Below, in pieces: positions 11,599-18,935 of a stretch of 43,170 nt of DNA. The stretch covers positions 1 through 43,170 of the forward strand of contig NZ_LBCQ02000021.1 in NCBI RefSeq assembly GCF_001014615.2. The letters run 5' to 3'. Under the pieces are notes generated by a model that was not told where the DNA came from, did no database searches, and saw only the letters and a list, made by a program, of their open reading frames with translations. The stretch comes from Aquamicrobium sp. LC103 (lineage in GTDB: Bacteria > Pseudomonadota > Alphaproteobacteria > Rhizobiales > Rhizobiaceae). Numbering within the stretch: the stretch's first letter is position 1; each line of letters opens with the position of its first letter. Position numbers and translations under genes: made by a program.

Positions 11599-12735
11599 TC
11601 AATCGAGCGTCCGGCGGAAGCGCAGGAGCGCGACCGCGGCGTAGATCGCCACGAAAAGCACGAGGATGCCGACCTCCCAGGCCACCGCCGGCAGGTCGGC
11701 GCCCTTGAGCATGATGGCGCGGATGACGCGCAGGAAATGGGTGAGCGGGAATATCTCGCCGAAAAGCTGCGCCCAGTCCGGCATTCCCCGGAACGGGAAC
11801 ATGAAGCCTGACACCATGATCGAGGGCAGGAAGAAGAAGAAGGTGAGCTGCAGCGCCTGCATCTGCGTGCGGGCGAATGTCGAGATCGTGTAGCCGAGCA
11901 TCACCAGCGAAAGAACGAAGATCAGGATCGCCGAGAACAGCAGCGTCATGCCGCCCATGAAGGGCACGCCGAAGAGCAGCTTCGCGGCGACCAGCACCAC
12001 CACCACCTGCACCGCGCCGACCGCCAGATAGGGCAGCACCTTGCCCAGCATGATCTCGACCGGGCTCGCCGGCATGGCGAGCAGGTTCTCCATCGTGCCG
12101 CGCTCGGTCTCGCGCGTCAGCGCGATCGAGGTCATCATCACCATGGTCATCTGCAGGATCACGCCGAGCAGGCCGGGCACGATGTTGTATTGCGAGATTC
12201 CTTCCGGGTTGTAGCGGCGGTGGACGACCACTTCGAGCTGGCTGTCGGCCTGTTCCCTCGCGGCCGCCTCCATGCCGCGCTCGCGCGTCAGCGCGTTGGC
12301 GGCGACCGTGCCGAGCGTCGAGATCGCGCCGCTGGCGACCGCCGGATCGGTGGCGTCGGCCTCGATCAGGATTTGCGGCCGGTCGCCGCGGTCGACGCGG
12401 CGCGCGAAATCCGAGGGGATCGTCACCACGAAGGCGACCGCGCCGCTCGCCATCAGCGCTTCCGCTTCCGCCGCGCTCGCGACGACATGGTCGAAGCGGT
12501 AGTAACCGGTCGTCTCCAGCGCCGACACCATGGCGCGCGTGTAGTGGTCCTGGCTCGTCGCCACCAGCGCGGTCGGCAATTGCTTGGGATCGTTGTTGAT
12601 CGCGTAGCCGAACAGCAGGAGTTGGATCAGCGGCACGCCGAGCATCATGCCGAAGGTGATGCGGTCGCGCCGCATCTGGATGAATTCCTTCATCAGGAGC
12701 GCGCCGAGCCTGGCGAAGGAGAACAGCGTGTTCAT
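11599..12735 (-). CDS. ABC-2 type transporter permease (YbhS/YbhR/YhhJ-like)
   Basis: 378-residue membrane subunit of an ABC-2 exporter. The N-terminus has a cytoplasmic EFIQMRRDRITFG segment typical of YhhJ/YbhR permeases, one helix near 28-46 (MMLGVPLIQLLLFGYAI), a large extracytoplasmic domain to about residue 190 and then five hydrophobic segments, with ETERGTMENLLAMP preceding the third. E. coli ybhGFSR has two permeases; here only one is present, so a homodimer is inferred. The ATG at 12735 overlaps the ATPase stop (ATGA). Last gene of the operon; a hairpin repeat cluster follows. Confidence 0.92.
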   Translation of the reverse strand: MNTLFSFARLGALLMKEFIQMRRDRITFGMMLGVPLIQLLLFGYAINNDPKQLPTALVATSQDHYTRAMVSALETTGYYRFDHVVASAAEAEALMASGAVAFVVTIPSDFARRVDRGDRPQILIEADATDPAVASGAISTLGTVAANALTRERGMEAAAREQADSQLEVVVHRRYNPEGISQYNIVPGLLGVILQMTMVMMTSIALTRETERGTMENLLAMPASPVEIMLGKVLPYLAVGAVQVVVVLVAAKLLFGVPFMGGMTLLFSAILIFVLSLVMLGYTISTFARTQMQALQLTFFFFLPSIMVSGFMFPFRGMPDWAQLFGEIFPLTHFLRVIRAIMLKGADLPAVAWEVGILVLFVAIYAAVALLRFRRTLD

Positions 12736-13649
12736 TGCATGTTGTCCTGCGACGTCGCCATGAACTGGATGAAGACGTCCTCGAGGCTGGTCACGCCCGG
12801 CTCGACCGTGATGTCGGGGCGCTTGGCGAACGGCTCCAGCGTGGATTTGAGCCGCGCCGCGTCCGTTCCCACCACATGCAGCGTCGTGCCGAAGGGGGCG
12901 ACCTGCTCGACGCCCGGCAGCCCCTCGATTTCCTGCGCGAGCCGCTGGAGGTCCGGCCCGCGCAGCACGAAGGTGGTGAGGCCGGCGTCGCGCACCACCT
13001 CGTCGACCGTTCCCGACGCCAGCATCTTGCCGTAGGCGATGTAGCTGATGCGGTGGCAGCGCTCCGCCTCGTCCATGTAATGGGTGGAGACCAATACGGT
13101 CAGCCCGTCCGCCGCGAGGCGGTGGATCTCGTCCCAGAAGTCGCGCCGCGCCTTGGGATCGACGCCCGCCGTCGGCTCGTCGAGAAGCAGCAGCTTCGGC
13201 TTGTGCATGATGCAGGCGGCGAGCGCCAGGCGCTGCTTCCAGCCGCCCGAGAGCGTGCCGGCGAGCTGGTCGCGGCGGGAAGTCAGGCCGAGATCCTCCA
13301 GCGTGCGGTCGACATGTTCGCGCACCGGCTTGAGCTGGTAGAGCCGCGCGACGAACTCCAGGTTCTCCGCGATCGTCAGATCCTCGTAGAAGGAGAAGCG
13401 CTGCGTCATGTAGCCGACCTCGCGCTTGATCCGGAGGCTGTCGGTGAGCAGGTCGTGCCCGAGCACCTCTCCCTCGCCCTCGTCCGGTGTCAGCAACCCG
13501 CACATCAACCGGATCGTCGTCGTCTTGCCGGAGCCGTTCGGACCGAGGAAGCCGACGATCTCGCCGGTCCCCACCGTCATCGACACGTGGTCGACCACCG
13601 TGCGGTCGCCGAAGCGCTTGACGAGGTTGCGGACTTCGATGGCGTTCAT
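12732..13649 (-). CDS. ABC transporter ATP-binding protein (YbhF-like, single domain)
   Basis: Cytoplasmic ATPase of the drug-exporter type, 305 residues. Walker A GPNGSGKTT is at 38-46, Q-loop in GYMTQRFSFYEDLT, signature LSGGWKQRLALA, Walker B KLLLLDEPTAGVDP and the switch His in VSTHYMDEAERC. A regulatory C-terminal domain of about 80 residues follows. E. coli YbhF has two such domains in one chain; this protein has one. Its start overlaps the adaptor stop (ATGA) and its stop overlaps the permease start, so the three are translated together. Confidence 0.95.
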   Translation of the reverse strand: MNAIEVRNLVKRFGDRTVVDHVSMTVGTGEIVGFLGPNGSGKTTTIRLMCGLLTPDEGEGEVLGHDLLTDSLRIKREVGYMTQRFSFYEDLTIAENLEFVARLYQLKPVREHVDRTLEDLGLTSRRDQLAGTLSGGWKQRLALAACIMHKPKLLLLDEPTAGVDPKARRDFWDEIHRLAADGLTVLVSTHYMDEAERCHRISYIAYGKMLASGTVDEVVRDAGLTTFVLRGPDLQRLAQEIEGLPGVEQVAPFGTTLHVVGTDAARLKSTLEPFAKRPDITVEPGVTSLEDVFIQFMATSQDNMQ

Positions 13650-14608
13650 CGTGCCTGCTCGCTGTCCGCCGCTCGGGTCACGTCGACGATCTGTCCCGGC
13701 TTCAGCATGCGCGCGTCACCGTCAGGCCGCGCCTCGACGAGATGGACGAGCTTCTGGCGGGTTTCGAGCGAATAGATCACCGGCGGGGTGAATTCGGGGT
13801 CGGGCGAGACATAGCTGACGCGCGCCCGCAGGCCTTCCGGGCAGCCGTCGCAGCGCACGTCGAGCAGCGAACCGACCTCGATCGACGAGAAGGCGGGCTC
13901 GGGAACGTAGAGCTTCAGCTTGATCGCGCCGTCCGGCAGCAGCGAAAGCACCGGCGCGGTAGGGCCGGAAATGTCGCCCGGATTGCGGATGATGTCGTCG
14001 ACGCGGCCGGGCGAGGGCGCCGTTATCGTCCGTTTCGCCAGCCGCCAGCGCGCCTGTTCCAGAAGCGCCCTCGCGACCTCGACCTGGTTCTCGGCCGCCC
14101 TGATCGTCTCCTCGCGTGCGGGAAGGCTGGCGACGACCAGATTGGCCTCGGCCTCTCCGACCGAGGCGTTCGCGAGCTCCAGCGAGGTCTTCGCCTTGTC
14201 GAAATCCGCCTCGGCGGCGATGCCGCGCCGGTTGAGGTCCGTGGCGCGCCTGAGCACGCGCTCGGCTTCGGTCGCCTCCGCCTTGGCGGAGCGCAGGGCG
14301 GCTTCGAGCACCGCGATCTCCTCCGGCCGCTTGCCGAGCTTGAGGTCGGCGAGCTGCGCCTCGGCCTGGGCCAGCGAGGCCTCCGCCTCGGTGACCGCCA
14401 GGCTCGCATCGTCGCTCTCGAGTTCGGCGAGCACGGCGCCGGGCTCGACATGGTCGCCGCGCCGCACGCCGACCGATCGGATCTGCGCCGTCTCGATCGG
14501 CGCCAGCAGCACGTAGTCGCCCTCGACATAGCCGACGGCCAGCGTCTCTTCCGCCGCGCAGCCCGAAAGCAGCGAGGCTATGAGCGGGATCGCGCACAGA
14601 AAGCTCAC
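13646..14608 (-). CDS. HlyD-family periplasmic adaptor lipoprotein (YbhG-like)
   Basis: Membrane-fusion adaptor that would link the ABC exporter to an outer-membrane channel. The 320-residue product begins with a lipoprotein signal (LIASLLSGC, lipidated C17 predicted), followed by a biotinyl-lipoyl half (VRRGDHVEPGAVLAELES), a long coiled-coil hairpin rich in Ala/Glu (about residues 65-170), the second lipoyl half (KRTITAPSPGRVDDII) and a beta-barrel domain. The start is GTG at 14608, overlapping the TetR stop as GTGA; no ATG start fits the signal sequence. Most HlyD adaptors have a membrane anchor helix, so the lipoprotein anchor is a variation. Confidence 0.9.
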   Translation of the reverse strand: MSFLCAIPLIASLLSGCAAEETLAVGYVEGDYVLLAPIETAQIRSVGVRRGDHVEPGAVLAELESDDASLAVTEAEASLAQAEAQLADLKLGKRPEEIAVLEAALRSAKAEATEAERVLRRATDLNRRGIAAEADFDKAKTSLELANASVGEAEANLVVASLPAREETIRAAENQVEVARALLEQARWRLAKRTITAPSPGRVDDIIRNPGDISGPTAPVLSLLPDGAIKLKLYVPEPAFSSIEVGSLLDVRCDGCPEGLRARVSYVSPDPEFTPPVIYSLETRQKLVHLVEARPDGDARMLKPGQIVDVTRAADSEQAR

Positions 14609-15288
14609 GGCTTGTCCTCCTTGCGGGCAGCCAGCGCCGCCATCAGATTGTCTCCCGCGACCTCGGCGATCCTTGCCGCTTCCTCGGAGCCGATGCTTGC
14701 CCAGCCCATGCGGCGCAGCACGGCCTCGCGGCCGATGCGGAAATAGATGACCTGTCCGATCATGGTGAAGACGGCGAGCTTGGTGCGCTCGCTCTCGGCG
14801 GGCTCGCCGGTCGCCAGCTCCCATATCCGGCAGAGCCGCCTGTGAACCGGCTCGAAGACGCCGGAATAGACGATGTCGAGCGCCGGCGTCGGCTGCGACA
14901 TTTCCCTGAGTATGAACTGGGCGATGCGTCCCGCCTCAGGCTGGACGACGAGAAAGCCGATCATCCGCTCGAGGATCGCGCGCAGCAGTTCGTCGGCGGC
15001 GGGCCCGCCGGTCTCCGGCGAGGGAAGCGGGGAGGCGAGGATCGGACCGGCGACGGTCTGCACCGTGTCGACGATATGCCTGGCGCAGGCGTCGCGCAGG
15101 CCTTCCTTGCTGCCGAAATGATAGGCGATGCTGCCGATATTCGCCTTCGCCGCGGCCGCGATCTCGCGCGTCGAGGTCGCGGCGAAGCCCTTCGTGCCGA
15201 AAAGCGTCAGCGCGGCGTCGATGAGCGCCTCGCGGGTCTTCGCGGCGCTGGGCGCCGTTTCCTGGGTGGTTCTGTTCGTCGTCATCAT
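14605..15288 (-). CDS. TetR-family repressor with CecR-like C-terminal domain
   Basis: 227-residue regulator. The N-terminal DNA-binding domain contains ALIDAALTLFGTKGFAATST and the helix-turn-helix REIAAAAKANIGSIAYHFGSK (about 43-62). The C-terminal part resembles the CecR (YbiH) ligand domain, which in E. coli controls ybhGFSR; the downstream genes here are the same set of functions. It is first in its operon and sits next to a 26-bp palindrome, so it probably represses itself and the exporter. Two adjacent ATGs (15288, 15285) are possible starts; no Shine-Dalgarno is seen because the operator occupies that space. Confidence 0.9.
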   Translation of the reverse strand: MMTTNRTTQETAPSAAKTREALIDAALTLFGTKGFAATSTREIAAAAKANIGSIAYHFGSKEGLRDACARHIVDTVQTVAGPILASPLPSPETGGPAADELLRAILERMIGFLVVQPEAGRIAQFILREMSQPTPALDIVYSGVFEPVHRRLCRIWELATGEPAESERTKLAVFTMIGQVIYFRIGREAVLRRMGWASIGSEEAARIAEVAGDNLMAALAARKEDKP

Positions 15289-15291
15289 CCA

Positions 15292-15317
15292 ACTTTAATC
15301 AATCGATTGATTAAAGT
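15292..15317. promoter_or_regulatory. Perfect 26-bp palindrome: TetR/CecR-type operator within the operon promoter
   Basis: Thirteen-base half sites (ACTTTAATCAATC) form an uninterrupted perfect inverted repeat centred at 15304/15305, four bases from the regulator's ATG. On the minus strand TTGACT (15320-15315) and TAAAGT (15297-15292) are 17 bases apart and look like -35 and -10 boxes, so the palindrome fills the spacer and overlaps both. Transcription would start almost at the ATG, suggesting a leaderless message. Confidence 0.8.
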
Positions 15318-15499
15318 CAAGGCGTAGAGGCTGCACGGCAGTTGGCCGCCGCGACTGGAGGAAAAGGCTGTGCTCGGCATCTCCCGGCACTCCTCCTTTC
15401 CGGGCGAGGGCGCTCGCATGCACTGCCCACGCCGAAGCGGTGGAGAGCGCCGGCTTCCCGGAAGATGCCCGGCGGTTCGGCGACCTGTCGAAAAGCGGC

Positions 15500-15847
15500 T
15501 TATCCGCCGTGCGCCGAACGGCTGTCCTCCGGCGCCTCGCCGCGCTCGAACATGCCGTAGTCGCGCACGACATGGGCGATCCGCAGCCGGTATGTCGAGA
15601 ACACGCCGTCGCGGCCGGCCTTCTGCGCGGCGCGGTGCGCTTGCATGTTGCGCCACGCCTGCACCGCCGCCTCGTCGCGCCAGAAGGAGAGCGAGAGGAT
15701 GCGGCCGGGCTCGGAAAGGCTCTGGAAGCGCTCGACCGAGATGAAGCCGTCGACGTCGTCGAGCAGCGGGCGCAGGCCGGCGGCGATGGTCAGATACGCC
15801 TCGCGCCGCCCCTCGGCCGGCTCGACCTCGAAAATCACGGCGATCAT
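15500..15847 (-). CDS. Antibiotic biosynthesis monooxygenase (ABM) domain protein
   Basis: 115-residue single-domain protein of the dimeric alpha/beta-barrel superfamily: an N-terminal strand IAVIFEVEP, FISVERFQSL, the strand RILSLSFWRDEAAVQAWR and a C-terminal TYRLRIAHVVRDYGMF. Small ABM proteins include heme-degrading and quinol-type oxygenases as well as proteins of unknown function; no catalytic assignment can be made. Its ATG overlaps the stop of the NIPSNAP gene (ATGA), so the two belong to one operon, both being small ferredoxin-like-fold proteins. Confidence 0.85.
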   Translation of the reverse strand: MIAVIFEVEPAEGRREAYLTIAAGLRPLLDDVDGFISVERFQSLSEPGRILSLSFWRDEAAVQAWRNMQAHRAAQKAGRDGVFSTYRLRIAHVVRDYGMFERGEAPEDSRSAHGG

Positions 15848-16176
15848 GGCAGCACCAGCGGCGCATGCGGTGCCGAGGCGAGCTTCAGGAAGACGCGGTC
15901 CTCGCGCCGGATGAAGCGGCGCTCCCTGGCGAACTCGTAATTCGCCTTGCCGAGCGGGTCGGCGGCCAGCCGCGCGCGATAGGCCTCGTAGGCGGCGAGG
16001 TTCTCGACATGGTAGACGCCGTAGGCCGTCGTCGCGGAGCCCTCATGCGGCGCGAAATAGCCGACCAGATCGGCCCCGCAGCGCGGTATGGCCTCGCCCC
16101 AGTTGCGCGCGTATTCGGCGAAGGCTTCCTTCTGGAACGGGTCGATCTCGTAGCGGATGAAGCAGGTTATGGTCAT
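15844..16176 (-). CDS. NIPSNAP family protein
   Basis: 110-residue protein with the dimeric alpha/beta-barrel pattern of NIPSNAP proteins: MTITCFIRYEIDPFQKEAFAEYARNW at the start, DLVGYFAPHEGSATTAYGVYHVENLAAYEAYRARL in the middle and RFIRREDRVFLKL near the end. The biochemical function of bacterial NIPSNAP proteins is not established. The ATG at 16176 gives the family N-terminus; GAAAGG lies upstream. Cotranscribed with the following ABM gene by an ATGA overlap. Confidence 0.85.
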   Translation of the reverse strand: MTITCFIRYEIDPFQKEAFAEYARNWGEAIPRCGADLVGYFAPHEGSATTAYGVYHVENLAAYEAYRARLAADPLGKANYEFARERRFIRREDRVFLKLASAPHAPLVLP

Positions 16177-16235
16177 GGCCGTTTGCCTTTCTGTTGAATG
16201 GGTTTCTTTTTCCGGTTGAATTTCGAACGGCGGCG

Positions 16236-16373
16236 GTCTCCCCGCGTCGCAGGGGAGGAGCCGAGGTCGCGGACGGCCGCAGCGCCGGTTCCTCCCCCGT
16301 TTACGGGAGTCCGAAGGACGGGCGAGACCAGTGGCTCGCCCCGGCAAGGGACCGCCAAAGGCGGTGGAGGAGC
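16236..16373. repeat. Intergenic hairpin repeat, copy P3
   Basis: Contains CTCCCC...GGGGAG, the GGTCGCGGACGGCCGCA core, CTCCCCCG-TTTA-CGGGAG, GGGCGAG...CTCGCCC and the terminal stem ACCGCC-AAA-GGCGGT followed by GGAGGAG. Module order is as in P2 (11.4 kb). Confidence 0.7.
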
Positions 16374-16423
16374 GAATCCTCCGATACTTCGACGCGCATC
16401 GAAACATCGAAACCTCGTTTCCG

Positions 16424-16639
16424 CTATCGCCAGAACGGCCGGCTGCATTCGGCCCGGCGCTGCTCGGGCGTCACGCCGATGTCGCGCAGCAGGTGGTCGT
16501 CGAGATCGGCGAGGTGCCGGCGCTGCAGATGGCGGTCGTAGAGGCGCATCGGCCTGGCGAAGGCGCGGCGCACCCGCTGCCACGGGCTGGCGGGCGCAAG
16601 GCTCCCCGCGAACGGGCGGCGCGGGCGGACGGCATGCAT
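16424..16639 (-). CDS. DUF1127 domain small basic protein (YjiS-like)
   Basis: 71-residue, arginine-rich protein. The C-terminal half RRHLADLDDHLLRDIGVTPEQ is the DUF1127 signature. In alphaproteobacteria, small DUF1127 proteins have been linked to RNA metabolism and to phosphate or stress physiology, but no function can be assigned here. The ATG at 16639 is well supported: AAGGAG lies eight bases upstream. It is transcribed divergently from the ArsR-family gene, with a 91-base shared region. Confidence 0.9.
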   Translation of the reverse strand: MHAVRPRRPFAGSLAPASPWQRVRRAFARPMRLYDRHLQRRHLADLDDHLLRDIGVTPEQRRAECSRPFWR

Positions 16640-16730
16640 CGGACATCTCCTTTTCGACGATGTCCAGACTACGGATTGCCCGGCGGGAATGCTTCGATTA
16701 CGATCGAACTGTGGTCGACAGGAGAATGCG

Positions 16731-17411
16731 ATGAAGGACGGTCCCGACATTTCGCGCATCGCCACGCTGGTGGGCGACCCGGCGCGCGCCAACATGCTGG
16801 CCGCGCTGATGGACGGCGGTGCGCTCACGGCGAGCGAGCTGGCGCTGGAGGCCGGCGTGACGCTGCAGACCGCGAGCTCGCATCTCGCCAAGCTCGGCGA
16901 TGGCGGACTGGTGACGGTGACGCGGCAGGGCCGGCACCGCTACTACGCGTTGAAGGGAACCGAGGTCGCCTCCATGCTGGAAGCGATCATGGGCGTGGCG
17001 GCCGCTGTCGGGCCGAAACGGACCCGGCCGGGGCCCAGGGACACGGCGCTGCGCGAGGCGCGCATCTGCTACGATCATCTCGCCGGCGACCGGGGCGTCG
17101 CTCTCTACGACCATCTGCGACGGCGCGGCTATGTCTGCGAGGACGGCGATGCGCTCTCCCTCGGCGAGGGCGGGCGCGCCTGGTTCGAGGATTTTGGCAT
17201 CGATTTCGGCGCCCTTGCCGCGTCGCGCCGGCCACTCTGCCGCGCCTGCCTCGACTGGAGCGTCCGACGCTCCCATCTCGCCGGCGCGCTCGGCGCGGCC
17301 ATGCTCGACCGCATCATCGCCAGGCGCTGGGCCCGGCGCGACAAGAACAGCCGCGCCATCGTCTTCACCCCGCCCGGCAAGCGCGCCTTCGAGGAGCTCC
17401 TGCGCGGGTGA
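16731..17411 (+). CDS. ArsR-family winged-helix transcriptional regulator
   Basis: 226-residue regulator. The first 95 residues form a winged helix: RIATLVGDPARANMLAALMDG, the recognition region LTASELALEAGVTLQTASSHLAKL, and the wing GLVTVTRQGRHRYYAL. The CVC metal site of ArsR/SmtB is absent. A long C-terminal domain, unusual for basic ArsR proteins (about 100 residues), contains CRACLDWSVRRSHLAGALG and a basic RARWARR-like stretch; its ligand is unknown. ATG at 16731 has GGAG six bases upstream. Likely to act on the divergent DUF1127 gene or on itself. A repeat nest begins nine bases after its stop. Confidence 0.88.
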   Translation: MKDGPDISRIATLVGDPARANMLAALMDGGALTASELALEAGVTLQTASSHLAKLGDGGLVTVTRQGRHRYYALKGTEVASMLEAIMGVAAAVGPKRTRPGPRDTALREARICYDHLAGDRGVALYDHLRRRGYVCEDGDALSLGEGGRAWFEDFGIDFGALAASRRPLCRACLDWSVRRSHLAGALGAAMLDRIIARRWARRDKNSRAIVFTPPGKRAFEELLRG

Positions 17412-17419
17412 TGCTGCCG

Positions 17420-17649
17420 GTGCGTCCTTCGAGGCTCCCCTTCGACAAGCTCAGGGTCGCACCTCAGGATGAGGGGGGATGGTGGGCGGCATCCCAAGTT
17501 CTGGAAGGCTGGTGCGGAAGGCTTCGGTATGGCGCAATGCACCCTACCCCTTGAACGCCACCTTCAAACACTGGTCTGAAGCCCACCGCCCTTCCTCATC
17601 CTGAGGTGCGACCCTGAGCTTGTCGAAGGGGAGCCTCGAAGGACGCACC
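17420..17649 (+). repeat. Left composite repeat flanking the GIY-YIG gene
   Basis: Ordered modules: repeat copy a (17420-17477, forward, short form with CTTCGACAAGCTCAGG), module X (17478-17539), module Y (17541-17593) and repeat copy b (17594-17649, reverse, short form). The same modules occur in inverted order on the other side of the nuclease gene at 18148-18472. X and its partner differ at only a handful of about 62 positions by eye. Confidence 0.8.
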
Positions 17650-17680
17650 TCTCAACTCCGACCTGAAGCCCACCGCCCTC

Positions 17681-17760
17681 CCTCATCCTGAGGTGCGAGC
17701 CCGCGACCACGTTCGAAATACTGGCGCCGGCGTCGGAAGGGCGAGCCTCGAAGGACGCAC
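17681..17760 (-). repeat. REP-like repeat copy c (long form)
   Basis: Begins CCTCATCCTGAGGTGCGAGC, contains TTCGAAATACTGGCGCCGG and ends GCCTCGAAGGACGCAC immediately before the stop codon of the GIY-YIG gene. Long form, about 80 bases, near-identical to copies f, g and h. Confidence 0.85.
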
Positions 17761-18069
17761 TCATTCGGCCCCCGGAAGCAGATGGCCGCGCCGGGAAAGC
17801 TCCGGCAGCCTCTCATAGGCGAGCGCGATCAGCGCCTCCTTCTTCCTGCGCGACCAGCCTTTCAACTGACGCTCGCGGGCGATCGCGTCGGTGATGCGGT
17901 CGTAGGTCTCGGTAAAGACGAGGCTGACCGGCCGTCGCCGCGCCGTATAGCCGTCTAACGGCAGATTGTTGTGCTCCCAGACCCGGGCCTCGATCTCCTG
18001 CTTGGTCGAGCCGACATAGTATGACCCGTCCGAGCATCTGAGCATGTAGACCGTCATCTCGAACGGCAT
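17761..18069 (-). CDS. GIY-YIG nuclease domain protein (UPF0213/YhbQ-like)
   Basis: 102-residue protein made up almost entirely of a GIY-YIG catalytic domain. The signature is VYMLRCSDGSYYVGSTKQ (the GIY is replaced by VYM, YVG matches YIG), the conserved Arg lies in IEARVWEHN, and a Glu in VFTETYDRITDAIARERQLKGW is the probable metal ligand. Family members of this size cut or nick DNA in a few studied cases, but function is mostly unknown. The ATG at 18069 has GGGGGGA upstream; an in-frame GTG at 18087 is less likely. The gene is enclosed by inverted copies of a composite repeat. Confidence 0.9.
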   Translation of the reverse strand: MPFEMTVYMLRCSDGSYYVGSTKQEIEARVWEHNNLPLDGYTARRRPVSLVFTETYDRITDAIARERQLKGWSRRKKEALIALAYERLPELSRRGHLLPGAE

Positions 18070-18147
18070 GTCGCTTCCCCCCCGCACGCATTAGATGCAG
18101 GACGGCGGCCGATGTCCACGGATTTGCGGGCGGTGGTGTGTTGGGGG

Positions 18148-18472
18148 GTGCGTCCTTCGAGGCTCGCCCGCGAGAGGCTGGCGCCAGTATTTCGAACGTG
18201 GTCGCGGGCTCGCACCTCAGGATGAGGGAGGGCGATGGGCTTCAGGCCAGCGTTTGAGGGTGGCGTTTAAGGGGTGGGGGTCAAGACGGCGCGGCAACGG
18301 AGGTCGGATGCGGGTTAGGTTCGTCGCGCTCGCTCGGTATGACCGAAATTGGCATTGCGCCATACCGAAGCTGTCCCGCACCGCCTTCCAGAACCTGGGA
18401 TGTCGCCCACCATCCCCCTCATCCTGAGGTGCGACCCTGAGCTTGTCGAAGGGGAGCCTCGAAGGACGCACC
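18148..18472 (-). repeat. Right composite repeat flanking the GIY-YIG gene
   Basis: Modules: repeat copy d (18148-18229, forward, long form), Y' (18231-18280, reverse complement of Y), 72 bases with no match on the left, X' (18353-18414, reverse complement of X) and copy e (18417-18472, reverse, short form). Read on the minus strand the order is repeat, X, gap, Y, repeat, the same as the left copy. Confidence 0.8.
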
Positions 18473-18499
18473 TCTCTGGGCCCTGGAGCCCACCCGCCT

Positions 18500-18823
18500 C
18501 CTCATCCTGAGGTGCGAGCCCGCGACTACGTTCGAATACTGGCGCCGGCGTCGGAAAGGCGAGCCTCGAAGGACGCACCAATTCCTGCCCTCCCAACCCC
18601 GACCTGAAGCCCGCCCGCCCCCCTCATCCTGAGGTGCGAGCCCTCGACTACGTTCGAAATACTGGCGCCGGCGTCGGAAAGGCGAGCCTCGAAGGACGCA
18701 CCAATTCCTGCCCTCCCAATCCCCGACATGAAGCCCACCCGCCTCCTCATCCTGAGGTGCGAGCCCTCGACCACGTTCGAAATACTGGCGCCGGCGTCGG
18801 AAGGGCGAGCCTCGAAGGACGCA
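18500..18823 (-). repeat. Three tandem long-form REP-like repeats (f, g, h)
   Basis: Copies at 18500-18579, 18622-18702 and 18745-18823 repeat with a period of 122-123 bases. Each is CCTCATCCTGAGGTGCGAGC ... ACTGGCGCCGGCGTCGGAA ... GCCTCGAAGGACGCA. The 42-base spacers (CCCGACCTGAAGCCC-type) are also similar to each other and to the spacer before copy c, so the whole unit has been duplicated. The 866-base stretch 18070-18935 contains no gene that I can support. Confidence 0.85.
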
Positions 18824-18935
18824 TACCCTGCAACACCCAACCACAAGAGCAGCCCGCCATTCGGGGAGAACGGCAGGCTGCGGCGCCGGCGGTGGTGGGC
18901 TCACGAGGTCCGGCGCTTGAGGTTGGTCGCCGGTT

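Noticed and set aside
11371-11644. Short open frames in repeat copy P2
   Set aside because: They translate hairpin repeat sequence, and similar frames occur in other copies.
17420-18823. CRISPR array
   Set aside because: Repeats are long, imperfect, in both orientations and unevenly spaced, and the spacers resemble each other; no cas genes are present.
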